Source of the DNA: Alphaproteobacteria bacterium
Lineage (GTDB): Bacteria > Pseudomonadota > Alphaproteobacteria > UBA8366 > Aestuariispiraceae
NCBI GenBank assembly: GCA_033344895.1
Contig: JAWPMN010000001.1
Location: forward strand, 3,480,001-3,544,000
Direction: 5' to 3'
Length of the DNA: 64,000 nucleotides
Part shown: one piece after another, positions 14,812 through 22,931 of the stretch
Layout: every line of letters begins with the position of its first letter
Numbering within the stretch: position 1 is the first letter of the stretch
Translations under genes and position numbers: made by a program
The notes under the pieces: model-generated
Database searches by the model: none
The model's input: only the letters and a program-made list of their open reading frames with translations
Told to the model about the DNA's origin: nothing

Positions 14812-17609
14812 GCCAGAACAAGAAAAAGTCCGCCACGAGCGGCGAACAGGGGAGCGGGGGACAAAAGGGCGATCTAACGGCCCATTACTCCGCATCGCAG
14901 CTGCGAAACGACAGCTGGAGCAAATTGAAGAACGCCACCGCGCGGCTTGCCATGGCGGAAAGGCGGGCACCGGGCGACCCATTGCATCGGGTTGTCGAGG
15001 ACCTGCTGGCGCGGTTGGAGCCCATCGAAAGCTATTGGGCGTTTCCGGGGCGGGTCACGTTTGAGCGTCTGAAAGCGATGTTCGACGAGGGAGAATTCAC
15101 CTCCCTGGCGCATACGGTCGCGCGGACGACCAGGGCCCTGATGTCCGACAGTTACCGCAGCCGTCACGTTCATGTCCTGCCGACGGATGAGGACGAGGAC
15201 GAGGAGGACCGGTCCGATACCGCGGACGAGCGGGCGCGGGCCAGACCCTATTTCGAGGTGATGATCGTCGACGATCTGTCGCCGCATCAGGAATACACGC
15301 TGAAACGGTCATTGCGCGACAAGCGCCGGGCGGAGGATTCCTTCGTCTATGAAAGCGTGGTCGTCGGCAGTTTCGAAGACGCGCTGATCGGTGTCCTGTT
15401 CAATTACAACATCCAGGCCGTCGTGATTCGGTACGGCTTCCCGTATCCGTCGCGCCATGGCCTGCCGATGTTGACCCGGTATCTGAACCGGCTGGGCGAC
15501 GAGAGTTTCGAGGACCTGCCGCCGGAAGAATACGGTGTTTCCCTGGCCTATGCCGTCGGGAAGCTGCGCCCGGAGCTGGATATCTACATGGTTACGGACC
15601 AATCGGTGGAGGATATCGCCGGTCGGGTCTGCGAAAACTGCCGCAGGGTCTTCTACAATCAGGAAGACTACATGGAACTGCACCTGAATATCCTCAGGGG
15701 GGTGAACGCGCGCTACAAGACGCCGTTCTTCACCGCGTTGAAGGAGTATTCCAAGCAGCCGACTGGCGTGTTCCACGCCATGCCGATCAGCCGCGGCAAG
15801 TCCATCGCCAAGTCCCACTGGATCAAGGACATGGGCGATTTCTACGGCATGAACATCTTCCTGGCCGAGACGTCGGCTACGTCGGGCGGGCTTGATTCGC
15901 TGCTCGACCCGCACGGGCCCATCAAGCAGGCACAGGAAGTTGCGGCCCGGGCTTTTGGTGCGCGGCACACCTTCTTCGCCACCAACGGTACATCGACCTG
16001 TAACAAGATCGTCGTACAGGCGCTGGTGAAGCCGGACGACATCGTGCTGGTGGATCGGGACTGCCACAAGTCGCACCATTACGGCATGGTTCTGGCCGGG
16101 GCGCAGGTCGTCTATCTGGACAGCTATCCGCTGAATGAGTTCTCGATGTACGGCGCGGTGCCGCTGCGCGAGATCAAGCATCAGCTCCTAACCCTGAAAC
16201 GGGCCGGTAAGCTCGACCGGGTCAAGATGCTGCTGCTGACCAACTGCACCTTCGACGGCATCGTCTACAATGTCGAACGGGTGATGGAGGAATGTCTGGC
16301 GATCAAGCCGGATCTTGTCTTCCTGTGGGACGAGGCGTGGTTTGGTTTCGCCCGGTTCGGTCCGACATACCGGCTGCGAACCGCCATGCACAATGCCGGC
16401 ATGCTGCGGGAACGCTATCAGACCGGGGAGTACCGCGCCGAATACGAGGCCTGGAAGAAGGAATTCGACAAGGCCGATCCTGAGAAGGACGGTACCTGGC
16501 TGGACCGGCGACTGATGCCGGATCCGGACAAGGTGCGGGTGCGGGTCTATGCCTGCCAGTCCACGCACAAGACCCTGACCAGCCTGCGTCAGGGGTCGAT
16601 GATCCATATCCACGATCAGGACTACAAGGCGAAGGTGGAGGAGGCCTTTCACGAGGCCTACATGACCCATACCTCGACCTCGCCGAACTATCAGATCGTG
16701 GCGTCCCTGGATGTCGGCCGCCGCCAGGTCGAACTGGAAGGTTTCGAACTGGTTCAGAAACAGGTCGAAATGGCGATGGTCCTGCGCGAGAAGGTCGCGA
16801 CCCATCCGCTGCTCAGCAAATATTTCAGGGTTCTGACGCCGCATGACATGATCCCGGACACTTATCGGGAGAGCGGGATCGAGGCTTACTATCAGGCCGG
16901 CAAGGGCTGGAACGACATCTGGGAGGCCTGGGCTAAGGACGAGTTCGCGCTGGACGCGACCCGGATCACGCTGCTGATCGGCAAGACCGGGCTGGACGGC
17001 GACACGTTCAAGAACAAGGAGTTGATGGACAAGTACGGGATCCAGATCAACAAGACGTCCCGGAACACCGTTCTGTTCATGACGAATATCGGCACCACGC
17101 GATCCTCCGTCGCCTATCTGATCGAGGTGCTGGTCAAGATTGCGACCGATCTGGACGAACGGATGGACGATTCGTCACCGGTTGAGCGGAAACTGCACGA
17201 GAAGCAGGTGACGTCCCTGCTTGAGGATCTGCCGCCACAGCCTGATTTCAGCCGTTTCCACGATGCGTTCCGGGCCAAGGGAACACAGAAGGGGCAGGGC
17301 GCCGATACGCCGGAGGGCGATATCCGAACGGCCTACTTCCTCGCCTATGACGACGAGAATTGCGAGTATCTCAGTCTCGACGACGGATCCCTGGATGGGG
17401 AAATGGCCAAGGGGCGGGAGGTCGTGTCCTCTACTTTCATCATCCCTTATCCGCCCGGCTTCCCGATTCTTGTGCCGGGCCAGGTCGTCAGCGAGGAAAT
17501 CCTGAAATTCATGCGGGCGTTGGACGTGAAGGAAATCCACGGATACCGCCCGGAACTGGGACTGCGCGTATTTACCGAAAAGGCGCTTAAAGCCGCCGCG
17601 AAGAAGTGA
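14808..17609 (+). CDS. Large PLP-dependent Orn/Lys/Arg decarboxylase (fold III, AdiA-like)
   Basis: A 933-residue enzyme with the Orn/Lys/Arg decarboxylase class-I architecture: a wing domain, a PLP core and a C-terminal domain. The PLP Schiff-base Lys588 lies in STHKTLTSLRQG. The core also has the GTSTCNKIVVQA and LWDEAWFGFARFGP motifs that surround the cofactor. At 933 residues it is 180-220 longer than E. coli AdiA or LdcI, the excess being a hydrophilic N-terminal extension (about 1-145) that ends in an acidic stretch DEDEDEEDRSD. It is translationally coupled to the amidase upstream. Substrate is most likely arginine given the ureohydrolase in the cluster, but lysine or ornithine cannot be excluded. 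Confidence 0.88.
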   Translation: MSQNKKKSATSGEQGSGGQKGDLTAHYSASQLRNDSWSKLKNATARLAMAERRAPGDPLHRVVEDLLARLEPIESYWAFPGRVTFERLKAMFDEGEFTSLAHTVARTTRALMSDSYRSRHVHVLPTDEDEDEEDRSDTADERARARPYFEVMIVDDLSPHQEYTLKRSLRDKRRAEDSFVYESVVVGSFEDALIGVLFNYNIQAVVIRYGFPYPSRHGLPMLTRYLNRLGDESFEDLPPEEYGVSLAYAVGKLRPELDIYMVTDQSVEDIAGRVCENCRRVFYNQEDYMELHLNILRGVNARYKTPFFTALKEYSKQPTGVFHAMPISRGKSIAKSHWIKDMGDFYGMNIFLAETSATSGGLDSLLDPHGPIKQAQEVAARAFGARHTFFATNGTSTCNKIVVQALVKPDDIVLVDRDCHKSHHYGMVLAGAQVVYLDSYPLNEFSMYGAVPLREIKHQLLTLKRAGKLDRVKMLLLTNCTFDGIVYNVERVMEECLAIKPDLVFLWDEAWFGFARFGPTYRLRTAMHNAGMLRERYQTGEYRAEYEAWKKEFDKADPEKDGTWLDRRLMPDPDKVRVRVYACQSTHKTLTSLRQGSMIHIHDQDYKAKVEEAFHEAYMTHTSTSPNYQIVASLDVGRRQVELEGFELVQKQVEMAMVLREKVATHPLLSKYFRVLTPHDMIPDTYRESGIEAYYQAGKGWNDIWEAWAKDEFALDATRITLLIGKTGLDGDTFKNKELMDKYGIQINKTSRNTVLFMTNIGTTRSSVAYLIEVLVKIATDLDERMDDSSPVERKLHEKQVTSLLEDLPPQPDFSRFHDAFRAKGTQKGQGADTPEGDIRTAYFLAYDDENCEYLSLDDGSLDGEMAKGREVVSSTFIIPYPPGFPILVPGQVVSEEILKFMRALDVKEIHGYRPELGLRVFTEKALKAAAKK

Positions 17610-17638
17610 ACAGGACAGAAGAACAGGGGGTAAAAACC

Positions 17639-19258
17639 ATGGCGAAGAAAGCTGCATCGCGTAAGGCCACAAAGAAGGCAGCCAAGGAACCCAAGAAGGC
17701 TGCTGCCCGGAAGTCAGCCGCAAAGAAGGCTGCTTCCAAGAAGGTAGCTGCCAAGGCGACCGCGAAGAAGGCGTCACCGAAGAAGACCGCCGTTCGAAAG
17801 GCGGCGGCCCGGAAAAGTGGCAAGCAGAAGGTGCTGCGCGGCATGTCCGATATCCGGCGCTTCTTCCATCGGAACGAAACGCCGATCGTCTTCATCAGCG
17901 CGACAAACTTCAACCTGCTCGGCATGGATGAGTGGGTGCGGAACTTCAAGTATATCAACTACATAGATTGCTTTGACGGTCGCCATCCCAATGTCATCGT
18001 GCCGTCCGAAGCGCCGCATGCAGAGTTCCAGTCCATTGAGGACATCAACAACTACCTGCTGCAGCACAAAGAGGTGCTGGACTTCGTCAGGTCGATGGGG
18101 AAGGACCCGAAGTCGGTTTTCCTGATGTTCGACGAGGAAACGGAGAAGCTGGCCAAGAAGGCCAAGATGGATGTCTGGTTCCCGAAGGCCAGCCTGCGCA
18201 CCAGGGTCGACAACAAAATCGAAACCGTGCGCATCGGCGACAAGGCGGGGGTACCGTCCGTCCCCAACGTTCTTTCCGAGATCACCAGTTACGATCACCT
18301 GCGCGAGGTCTCCAAGGCTCTGGGCCCGGATCTGGTGCTGCAATCGGCATTCGGCGATTCCGGACACACGACCTTCTTCATCTCGAACGAGAAGGACTTC
18401 AAGAAACACGAGGCCGAGATTGTCGGTCAGGGTGAGATCAAGGTGATGAAGCGGATCAACTGCCGCGGCTCCGCGATCGAGGCCTGCACGACCAAGCAGG
18501 GCACCATCGTCGGCCCCCTGATGACCGAGTTGGTCGGCTTCAAGGAGCTGACGCCTTACAAGGGCGGCTGGTGTGGCAACGAGATCTTCGATGAGAGCTT
18601 CACACCGGAGATTCGCCAGAAGGCCCGCGACTATACGTTCAAGTTCGGGGAGCAACTGCGCAAGGAAGGCTATCGCGGCTATTTCGAACTGGACTTCCTG
18701 ATCGATATGGACACGAACGAGATGTATCTCGGCGAATTGAACCCGCGTATCACCGGGGCATCGTCCATGACGAATCACGCGGCCTTCGCCCATGCCGATG
18801 CGCCGCTCTTCCTGTTCCATTTGCTCGAGTTTTCCGGGGTTCCGTTCGAGCTGGACATCCAGGCGTTGAATGATCGCTGGGCTGATCCGGACAATATCGA
18901 CAGTTGGTCCCAATATGTCATGAAACATACCGAGGATTCGGTGGACATCATCACCGAAGCCCCTGAGAGTGGCATCTACCACATGAACCCGGACGGCAGT
19001 ATCGAATACAGCCGCTTCGACTATCACCGACGTGCGGTGGCCAGCGAGAACGAAGCCTTCTTCCTGCGGATCTCCGGTCCGGGGGATTACCGTTATGAAG
19101 GCGCGGATCTCGGCATCCTGGTGACGCGCGGAAGGCTGATGACGGACAATTTCAAGCTCAATAAACGGGCCAAGAAATGGATCGATGGGATGCGCTCGAA
19201 GTTTATCGGCCGGAGCCTTCAGCCGGTTCCGCAGGCTGGGGCGTACAAGATCCTGTAA
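17639..19258 (+). CDS. ATP-grasp ligase with an H1-like Lys/Ala-rich N-terminal tail
   Basis: A 539-residue protein. Residues 1 to about 68 are almost entirely Lys and Ala, with repeated KKAA-type units like the tail of histone H1. The remainder is an ATP-grasp enzyme: the small-lobe segment DKAGVPSVPNVLSE, the substrate region around ACTTKQGTIVGPLM, and the Mg-binding end YFELDFLIDMD then LGELNPRITGAS. The ATG at 17639 has AGGGGG eight bases before it. A GTG at 17606 overlapping the previous stop is the alternative. ATP-grasp enzymes join a carboxylate to an amine through an acyl-phosphate, so with a decarboxylase next door it may conjugate an acid to a polyamine. No biotin-carboxylase-specific domain was recognised. 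Confidence 0.75.
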   Translation: MAKKAASRKATKKAAKEPKKAAARKSAAKKAASKKVAAKATAKKASPKKTAVRKAAARKSGKQKVLRGMSDIRRFFHRNETPIVFISATNFNLLGMDEWVRNFKYINYIDCFDGRHPNVIVPSEAPHAEFQSIEDINNYLLQHKEVLDFVRSMGKDPKSVFLMFDEETEKLAKKAKMDVWFPKASLRTRVDNKIETVRIGDKAGVPSVPNVLSEITSYDHLREVSKALGPDLVLQSAFGDSGHTTFFISNEKDFKKHEAEIVGQGEIKVMKRINCRGSAIEACTTKQGTIVGPLMTELVGFKELTPYKGGWCGNEIFDESFTPEIRQKARDYTFKFGEQLRKEGYRGYFELDFLIDMDTNEMYLGELNPRITGASSMTNHAAFAHADAPLFLFHLLEFSGVPFELDIQALNDRWADPDNIDSWSQYVMKHTEDSVDIITEAPESGIYHMNPDGSIEYSRFDYHRRAVASENEAFFLRISGPGDYRYEGADLGILVTRGRLMTDNFKLNKRAKKWIDGMRSKFIGRSLQPVPQAGAYKIL

Positions 19259-19347
19259 GCCGCGATCTCGGTGCCGTCTTCCTGCCACTGCCGGAGGAAG
19301 ACGGCCCCTATCGCGCGACGGCCGATGGGGCATTGGACGGGACGCAG

Positions 19348-20358
19348 ATGGACCTGACATTCCAATCCTTCTCGGAGGCGGCGCCTGGCCCGAAGTGGCA
19401 GGCGCTCTTCCAGAAGTATTGGCCGGCCTATCGTGCCTGGTACATGTCCGACGGTCTGGAACAGCGCCCGACATGGTTGGCCTGCAAGGAGGCGCTGGAT
19501 GCCCATATGCCGCGCCTTGTGCCGACCTACGAGGCCCTGTGCGATCTGGCGGGCGGCAAGGATCTGCCCTCGCGCTTCCTGTCGTTGTGGAAGCCGCCGG
19601 CCTACATTTCCGGCTGCAGTCAGGTGGTCTGGTTTGGCGACGGGCCGAAGCTGATCCGCAATTACGATTACAGCCCGGCGCTGATGGATGGCGTCATCAT
19701 GGAAAGCGCCTGGAACGGGACCCGGGTCATCGCCATGACGGACTGTCTCTGGGGCGTGCTGGACGGCATAAACGAGAAAGGGCTGGCGGTCAGCCTGACC
19801 TTTGGCGGCCGCCGTACGGTCGGGGACGGATTCGGGATTCCGGTCATATTGCGCAATATTCTGGAATTCTGCGAGACAGCGGAAGAGGCCGGCGAAATGC
19901 TGGCCGAGATCCCGACGCATATGGCCTACAATGTCACCGCCGTAGACCGGACAGGCCGTTTCCGCACCGCCTATCTGTCGCCGGGCAGCCGGCCCATCAT
20001 CAAGTCCGTGCCTTACGCCACCAACCATCAGGGGCGGATCGAATGGCACGATCATGCCCGGGCGACGGCGACGCTGGAGAGAGAACAGTTTCTGCGTTTC
20101 CGCCTGGAGGACGACAGTCTGACTTTCCCGAAACTGGTCGAGGCCTTCCGGCGTCCGCCGCTCTATACCAATGCCTATGCCAGCGGCTTCGGGACGATCT
20201 ATACTGCTGTCTACGACCCCGTCGCCGGCACCGCGCATTATCTCTTCCCGGACGGGACCGTGAAGCGGTTCGGGTTCGGAGAGGTCGGTGAAACCGCCTG
20301 GCATGTTCCTATCGACGGCAGCGGCGCCCCCGAAATCCGGGGCATGGACTGGGGCTGA
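19348..20358 (+). CDS. C45-family Ntn-hydrolase (acyltransferase/amidohydrolase)
   Basis: From the ATG at 19348 the protein has 336 residues. The nucleophile is very probably Cys90 in YISGCSQVVWFG, followed by LIRNYDYSPALMDG, the pattern of peptidase family C45 (penicillin acyl-CoA:6-APA acyltransferase relatives). These precursors self-cleave before the Cys and then transfer or hydrolyse acyl groups on amines. Later motifs NEKGLAVSLTFGGR and YATNHQG also fit. Upstream in-frame codons to 19177 lack similarity and overlap the ATP-grasp gene. A TTG at 19333 is another possible start. It is the last gene of the cluster and could remove or swap the group attached by the ATP-grasp ligase. Confidence 0.75.
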   Translation: MDLTFQSFSEAAPGPKWQALFQKYWPAYRAWYMSDGLEQRPTWLACKEALDAHMPRLVPTYEALCDLAGGKDLPSRFLSLWKPPAYISGCSQVVWFGDGPKLIRNYDYSPALMDGVIMESAWNGTRVIAMTDCLWGVLDGINEKGLAVSLTFGGRRTVGDGFGIPVILRNILEFCETAEEAGEMLAEIPTHMAYNVTAVDRTGRFRTAYLSPGSRPIIKSVPYATNHQGRIEWHDHARATATLEREQFLRFRLEDDSLTFPKLVEAFRRPPLYTNAYASGFGTIYTAVYDPVAGTAHYLFPDGTVKRFGFGEVGETAWHVPIDGSGAPEIRGMDWG

Positions 20359-20391
20359 ACTAGACATCGGGCTCTGTGCAGTTCTTGTCAC

Positions 20392-20475
20392 CGTGCTCCT
20401 GCGAAAGCAGGAGCCTTCGCAAAGCGGCCCTTGGGAATACGGTATTTCGAAGGTTCCTGCTTTCGCAGGAACACG
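20392..20475. repeat. Pair of inverted REP-like palindromes
   Basis: Two 28-base units, 20392-20419 and 20448-20475, are inverted copies with only two differences. Each contains a short perfect hairpin: GCTCCTGC-gaaa-GCAGGAGC in the first and GTTCCTGC-tttc-GCAGGAAC in the second. The core CCTGCGAAAGCAGG is a widespread intergenic repeat in Proteobacteria, usually mobilised by RAYT transposases and lacking coding capacity. It lies between convergent genes (C45 hydrolase and SDR), where such elements often sit, and could also terminate transcription. Confidence 0.85.
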
Positions 20476-20548
20476 ATATGAGTTGTGTCCTGGGTGGTGG
20501 TCTGCTCGGCATTTCCGGCTGGGACCGAATGGGCGTTCTGTAGAGATA

Positions 20549-21298
20549 TTACATTTGGTCCGGTCGCTTCTCCGGCAGCCCCGACATGAGGCGCGTGCCG
20601 AGACCGCTGGGCAGGGCACGGGACAGCCAGCCGACCAGACGCATCGGCCAGGGAAAGGATATCTTCGCCTGGCCATTTTCCAGCCCGCGCCGAACGATCC
20701 GGGCGGCACGATCCGCCTCCATGAAGAAGGGCATCGTGAAGTCGTTCCGGTCGGTAATGCGACTTCGGACGAAGCCGGGACAGATCACGCAGACGACAAT
20801 CCCGCTGCCACGCAGGCGGCCGCGCAGCCCCTCCCCATAGGCCAGAACAGCGGCCTTCGAGGCGGAATAGGCCGGCGCGCTGGGAAAACCGCGGTTGCCG
20901 GCAATCGAACTGACCAGGGCCAGAGTGCCCGATCCGCGGGCCGTCATGCGGTCCAGAGCCGGATGGATTGTGTTCAGCACGCCGCCCAGATTGACATCGA
21001 AGATCTTCCGGTCGGCGTCCTCGCTGCCGCCGCCGGAAACGCCCGCATTCGCAATGGCGACGTCGATCGGTCCGCCGCTATCCGCTGCTTCGATCCAGGC
21101 ACGCATGGCGGTGCGGTCCGTGACATCCAGGACGCTCGCCTCGACGATGGCTCTGGCCGCACGGCAATCATTCGCTACAGCGTCCAGACGTGCCCTATCC
21201 CGGCCACACAGAATCAATCGAACGCCCGAAGCAGCATATTCCCGGGCAAGGGCGGCGCCGATGCCGCTGGATGCGCCGGTGATCAGGATGGTCTTCAT
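20549..21298 (-). CDS. Short-chain dehydrogenase/reductase (SDR)
   Basis: From the ATG at 21298 the protein has 249 residues. It begins MKTILITGASSGIGAALARE, the TGxxxGxG nucleotide site of classical SDRs. The NAG element is in VAIANAGVSGG and the catalytic YxxxK in SAPAYSASKAAVL. A C-terminal basic amphipathic segment resembles the membrane-associated SDR group that includes acyl-reductase relatives. The longer ORF upstream of 21298 overlaps the divergent yicC promoter region and is not used. Substrate unknown. It is convergent with the C45 hydrolase. Confidence 0.88.
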   Translation of the reverse strand: MKTILITGASSGIGAALAREYAASGVRLILCGRDRARLDAVANDCRAARAIVEASVLDVTDRTAMRAWIEAADSGGPIDVAIANAGVSGGGSEDADRKIFDVNLGGVLNTIHPALDRMTARGSGTLALVSSIAGNRGFPSAPAYSASKAAVLAYGEGLRGRLRGSGIVVCVICPGFVRSRITDRNDFTMPFFMEADRAARIVRRGLENGQAKISFPWPMRLVGWLSRALPSGLGTRLMSGLPEKRPDQM

Positions 21299-21392
21299 GG
21301 TCCTAGAATGCGGGCCTGCGCCGCAGCCGGCAAGGCTTCCCAATTCCGGCGCGGCATGCCAAATAAGGCGCAACGAATTGGGGGATTCTGCC

Positions 21393-22268
21393 ATGACCGC
21401 TTGCAGCATGACCGGCTTCGCCAGAGGCGAGGGGGCCGATGACCGGGTTCGCTGGACCTGGGAGGCGCGCAGCGTCAACGGCAAGTCGCTGGATGCCCGG
21501 CTGCGCATTCCATCGGGCTGGGAGCGTCTGGACCCGACCGTCCGCAAATTCCTGCAGGCAACCTTCAAGCGGGGCAACTTCTCGATCAATCTGGATGTTC
21601 GACCGGTTGGCGGCCGGTCGTCGGTCCGGGTCAACGAGGGGCTGCTCGACGATCTGATCGCCCGTTGCGAAGCCTATGGCGAACGGCCCCGGCTGGACGC
21701 TCTTCTTGCGGTACGCGGCGTGGTCGAGGCAGCGGAAGAGGATGCCGGTGACCTGTCCGGCGATGACGAGCGCATCGCGCAGATCGAGGCAACCCTGGTC
21801 GAGACCCTGAACCGGCTGGCAGAAGCACGTGCGGAAGAAGGTAGCCGCATCGCCAGTGTCCTGCGCGACCATCTGGGTGAGATCGAAACGCTGGTGGAGG
21901 AAGCCGAAAGCTGTGCCGAGGCGACGCCCCAGGCGATCCGCGATCGCATCGCCGCGCAACTGGACGAACTGCTGCCGAATGACGGAGCGCTGCCCTCGGA
22001 TCGTCTGGCCCAGGAGGCCGCCGCCCTGGCGGTCAAGGCGGATGTCCGCGAGGAACTGGACCGATTGAAGGCGCATATCGAGGCAGCCCGCGATCTGCTG
22101 CGCGAAGGCACGGGAATCGGACGGCGTTTCGACTTCCTGTGTCAGGAATTCAATCGCGAGGCCAATACTCTGGCGTCGAAATCGGCGGCGCTGGACCTGA
22201 CCCGAATCGGACTAAACCTCAAAGCCTGTATCGACCGACTGCGCGAGCAGGTTCAGAATCTCGAGTGA
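21393..22268 (+). CDS. yicC: YicC-family endoribonuclease-like protein
   Basis: A 291-residue protein beginning MTACSMTGFARGEGADDR, the family hallmark (S)MTGFAR, and ending FDFLCQEFNREANTLASKSA then IKACIDRLREQVQNLE-type helices. E. coli YicC is an endoribonuclease affecting small-RNA turnover, and the family is widely encoded beside guanylate kinase. Here gmk follows after four bases, so the two are one operon, supporting the identification. The start was chosen because family members begin a few residues before SMTGFAR. The upstream open frame is not conserved. Confidence 0.9.
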   Translation: MTACSMTGFARGEGADDRVRWTWEARSVNGKSLDARLRIPSGWERLDPTVRKFLQATFKRGNFSINLDVRPVGGRSSVRVNEGLLDDLIARCEAYGERPRLDALLAVRGVVEAAEEDAGDLSGDDERIAQIEATLVETLNRLAEARAEEGSRIASVLRDHLGEIETLVEEAESCAEATPQAIRDRIAAQLDELLPNDGALPSDRLAQEAAALAVKADVREELDRLKAHIEAARDLLREGTGIGRRFDFLCQEFNREANTLASKSAALDLTRIGLNLKACIDRLREQVQNLE

Positions 22269-22272
22269 AAAC

Positions 22273-22929
22273 ATGGCATTGGGCGGTTCTTCCGACGATC
22301 TCTTTTCCATTCGCCGGCGTGGCCTCATGCTGGTGCTGTCTTCGCCGTCCGGCGCCGGCAAATCCACCATCTCCCGGGCGATCCTGGAGAGCGACCCGAA
22401 CATCGCCATGTCGGTGTCGGTGACGACCCGTCCGAAACGGCCGGGCGAGATCGAGGGCAAGCATTATCACTTCATCGACAAGACCGAATTCGATCTGATG
22501 GTCAATCGCGGCCAGTTGCTGGAGCACGCCAAGGTCTTCGACAATTACTACGGAACGCCCCGGCAGCCGGTCATGGCTGCCCTGCAGGAAGGGCGCGACG
22601 TGTTGTTCGATATCGACTGGCAGGGCACGCAGCAGCTTGAGGAAAGCGCGCTGGAGGATCTGGTGCGGGTCTTCATTCTGCCCCCGTCATCGCATGAGCT
22701 TGAGCGGCGCCTGACCAAGCGGGCACAGGACACGGCGGAGGTCATTGCGGGCCGCATGGCCAAGGCCGCCGATGAAATGAGCCATTACACGGAATATGAC
22801 TGGGTCATCGTGAACCGTGACATCGACGAAAGCGTCGAGAACGTCCGATCCATCCTGCGGTCCGAGCGCCTGAAACGGAAACGTCAGGTCGGGCTGGGCG
22901 AGTTCGTGAAGGGCCTGCGCGCCGGCTGA
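22273..22929 (+). CDS. gmk: Guanylate kinase
   Basis: A 218-residue GMP kinase. P-loop LSSPSGAGKSTISR is near residue 25, the GMP-binding TTRPKRPGEIEGKHYHFI follows, and the C-terminal segment ends with the R/K-rich SERLKRKRQVGL. It phosphorylates GMP or dGMP with ATP, an essential step in GTP supply and in recycling cyclic di-GMP breakdown products. It has about 17 residues before the usual MLVLSSPSG start, so translation might begin internally at the Met at residue 17. Follows yicC by four bases. Convergent with the Rieske oxygenase gene, two bases away. Confidence 0.95.
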   Translation: MALGGSSDDLFSIRRRGLMLVLSSPSGAGKSTISRAILESDPNIAMSVSVTTRPKRPGEIEGKHYHFIDKTEFDLMVNRGQLLEHAKVFDNYYGTPRQPVMAALQEGRDVLFDIDWQGTQQLEESALEDLVRVFILPPSSHELERRLTKRAQDTAEVIAGRMAKAADEMSHYTEYDWVIVNRDIDESVENVRSILRSERLKRKRQVGLGEFVKGLRAG

Positions 22930-22931
22930 CG

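Noticed and set aside
17639-17842. Low-complexity Lys/Ala region as a DNA satellite repeat
   Set aside because: Units vary at the nucleotide level and keep the reading frame, consistent with a selected protein tail rather than a repeat expansion.
17639-19258. Label as biotin carboxylase
   Set aside because: The ATP-grasp core is present, but I cannot see a biotin-carboxylase N-terminal domain or a carrier gene nearby.
20392-20475. Fragment of a CRISPR array or insertion-sequence end
   Set aside because: Only two units in inverted orientation, no spacers, no transposase frame. A REP-like pair explains it better.
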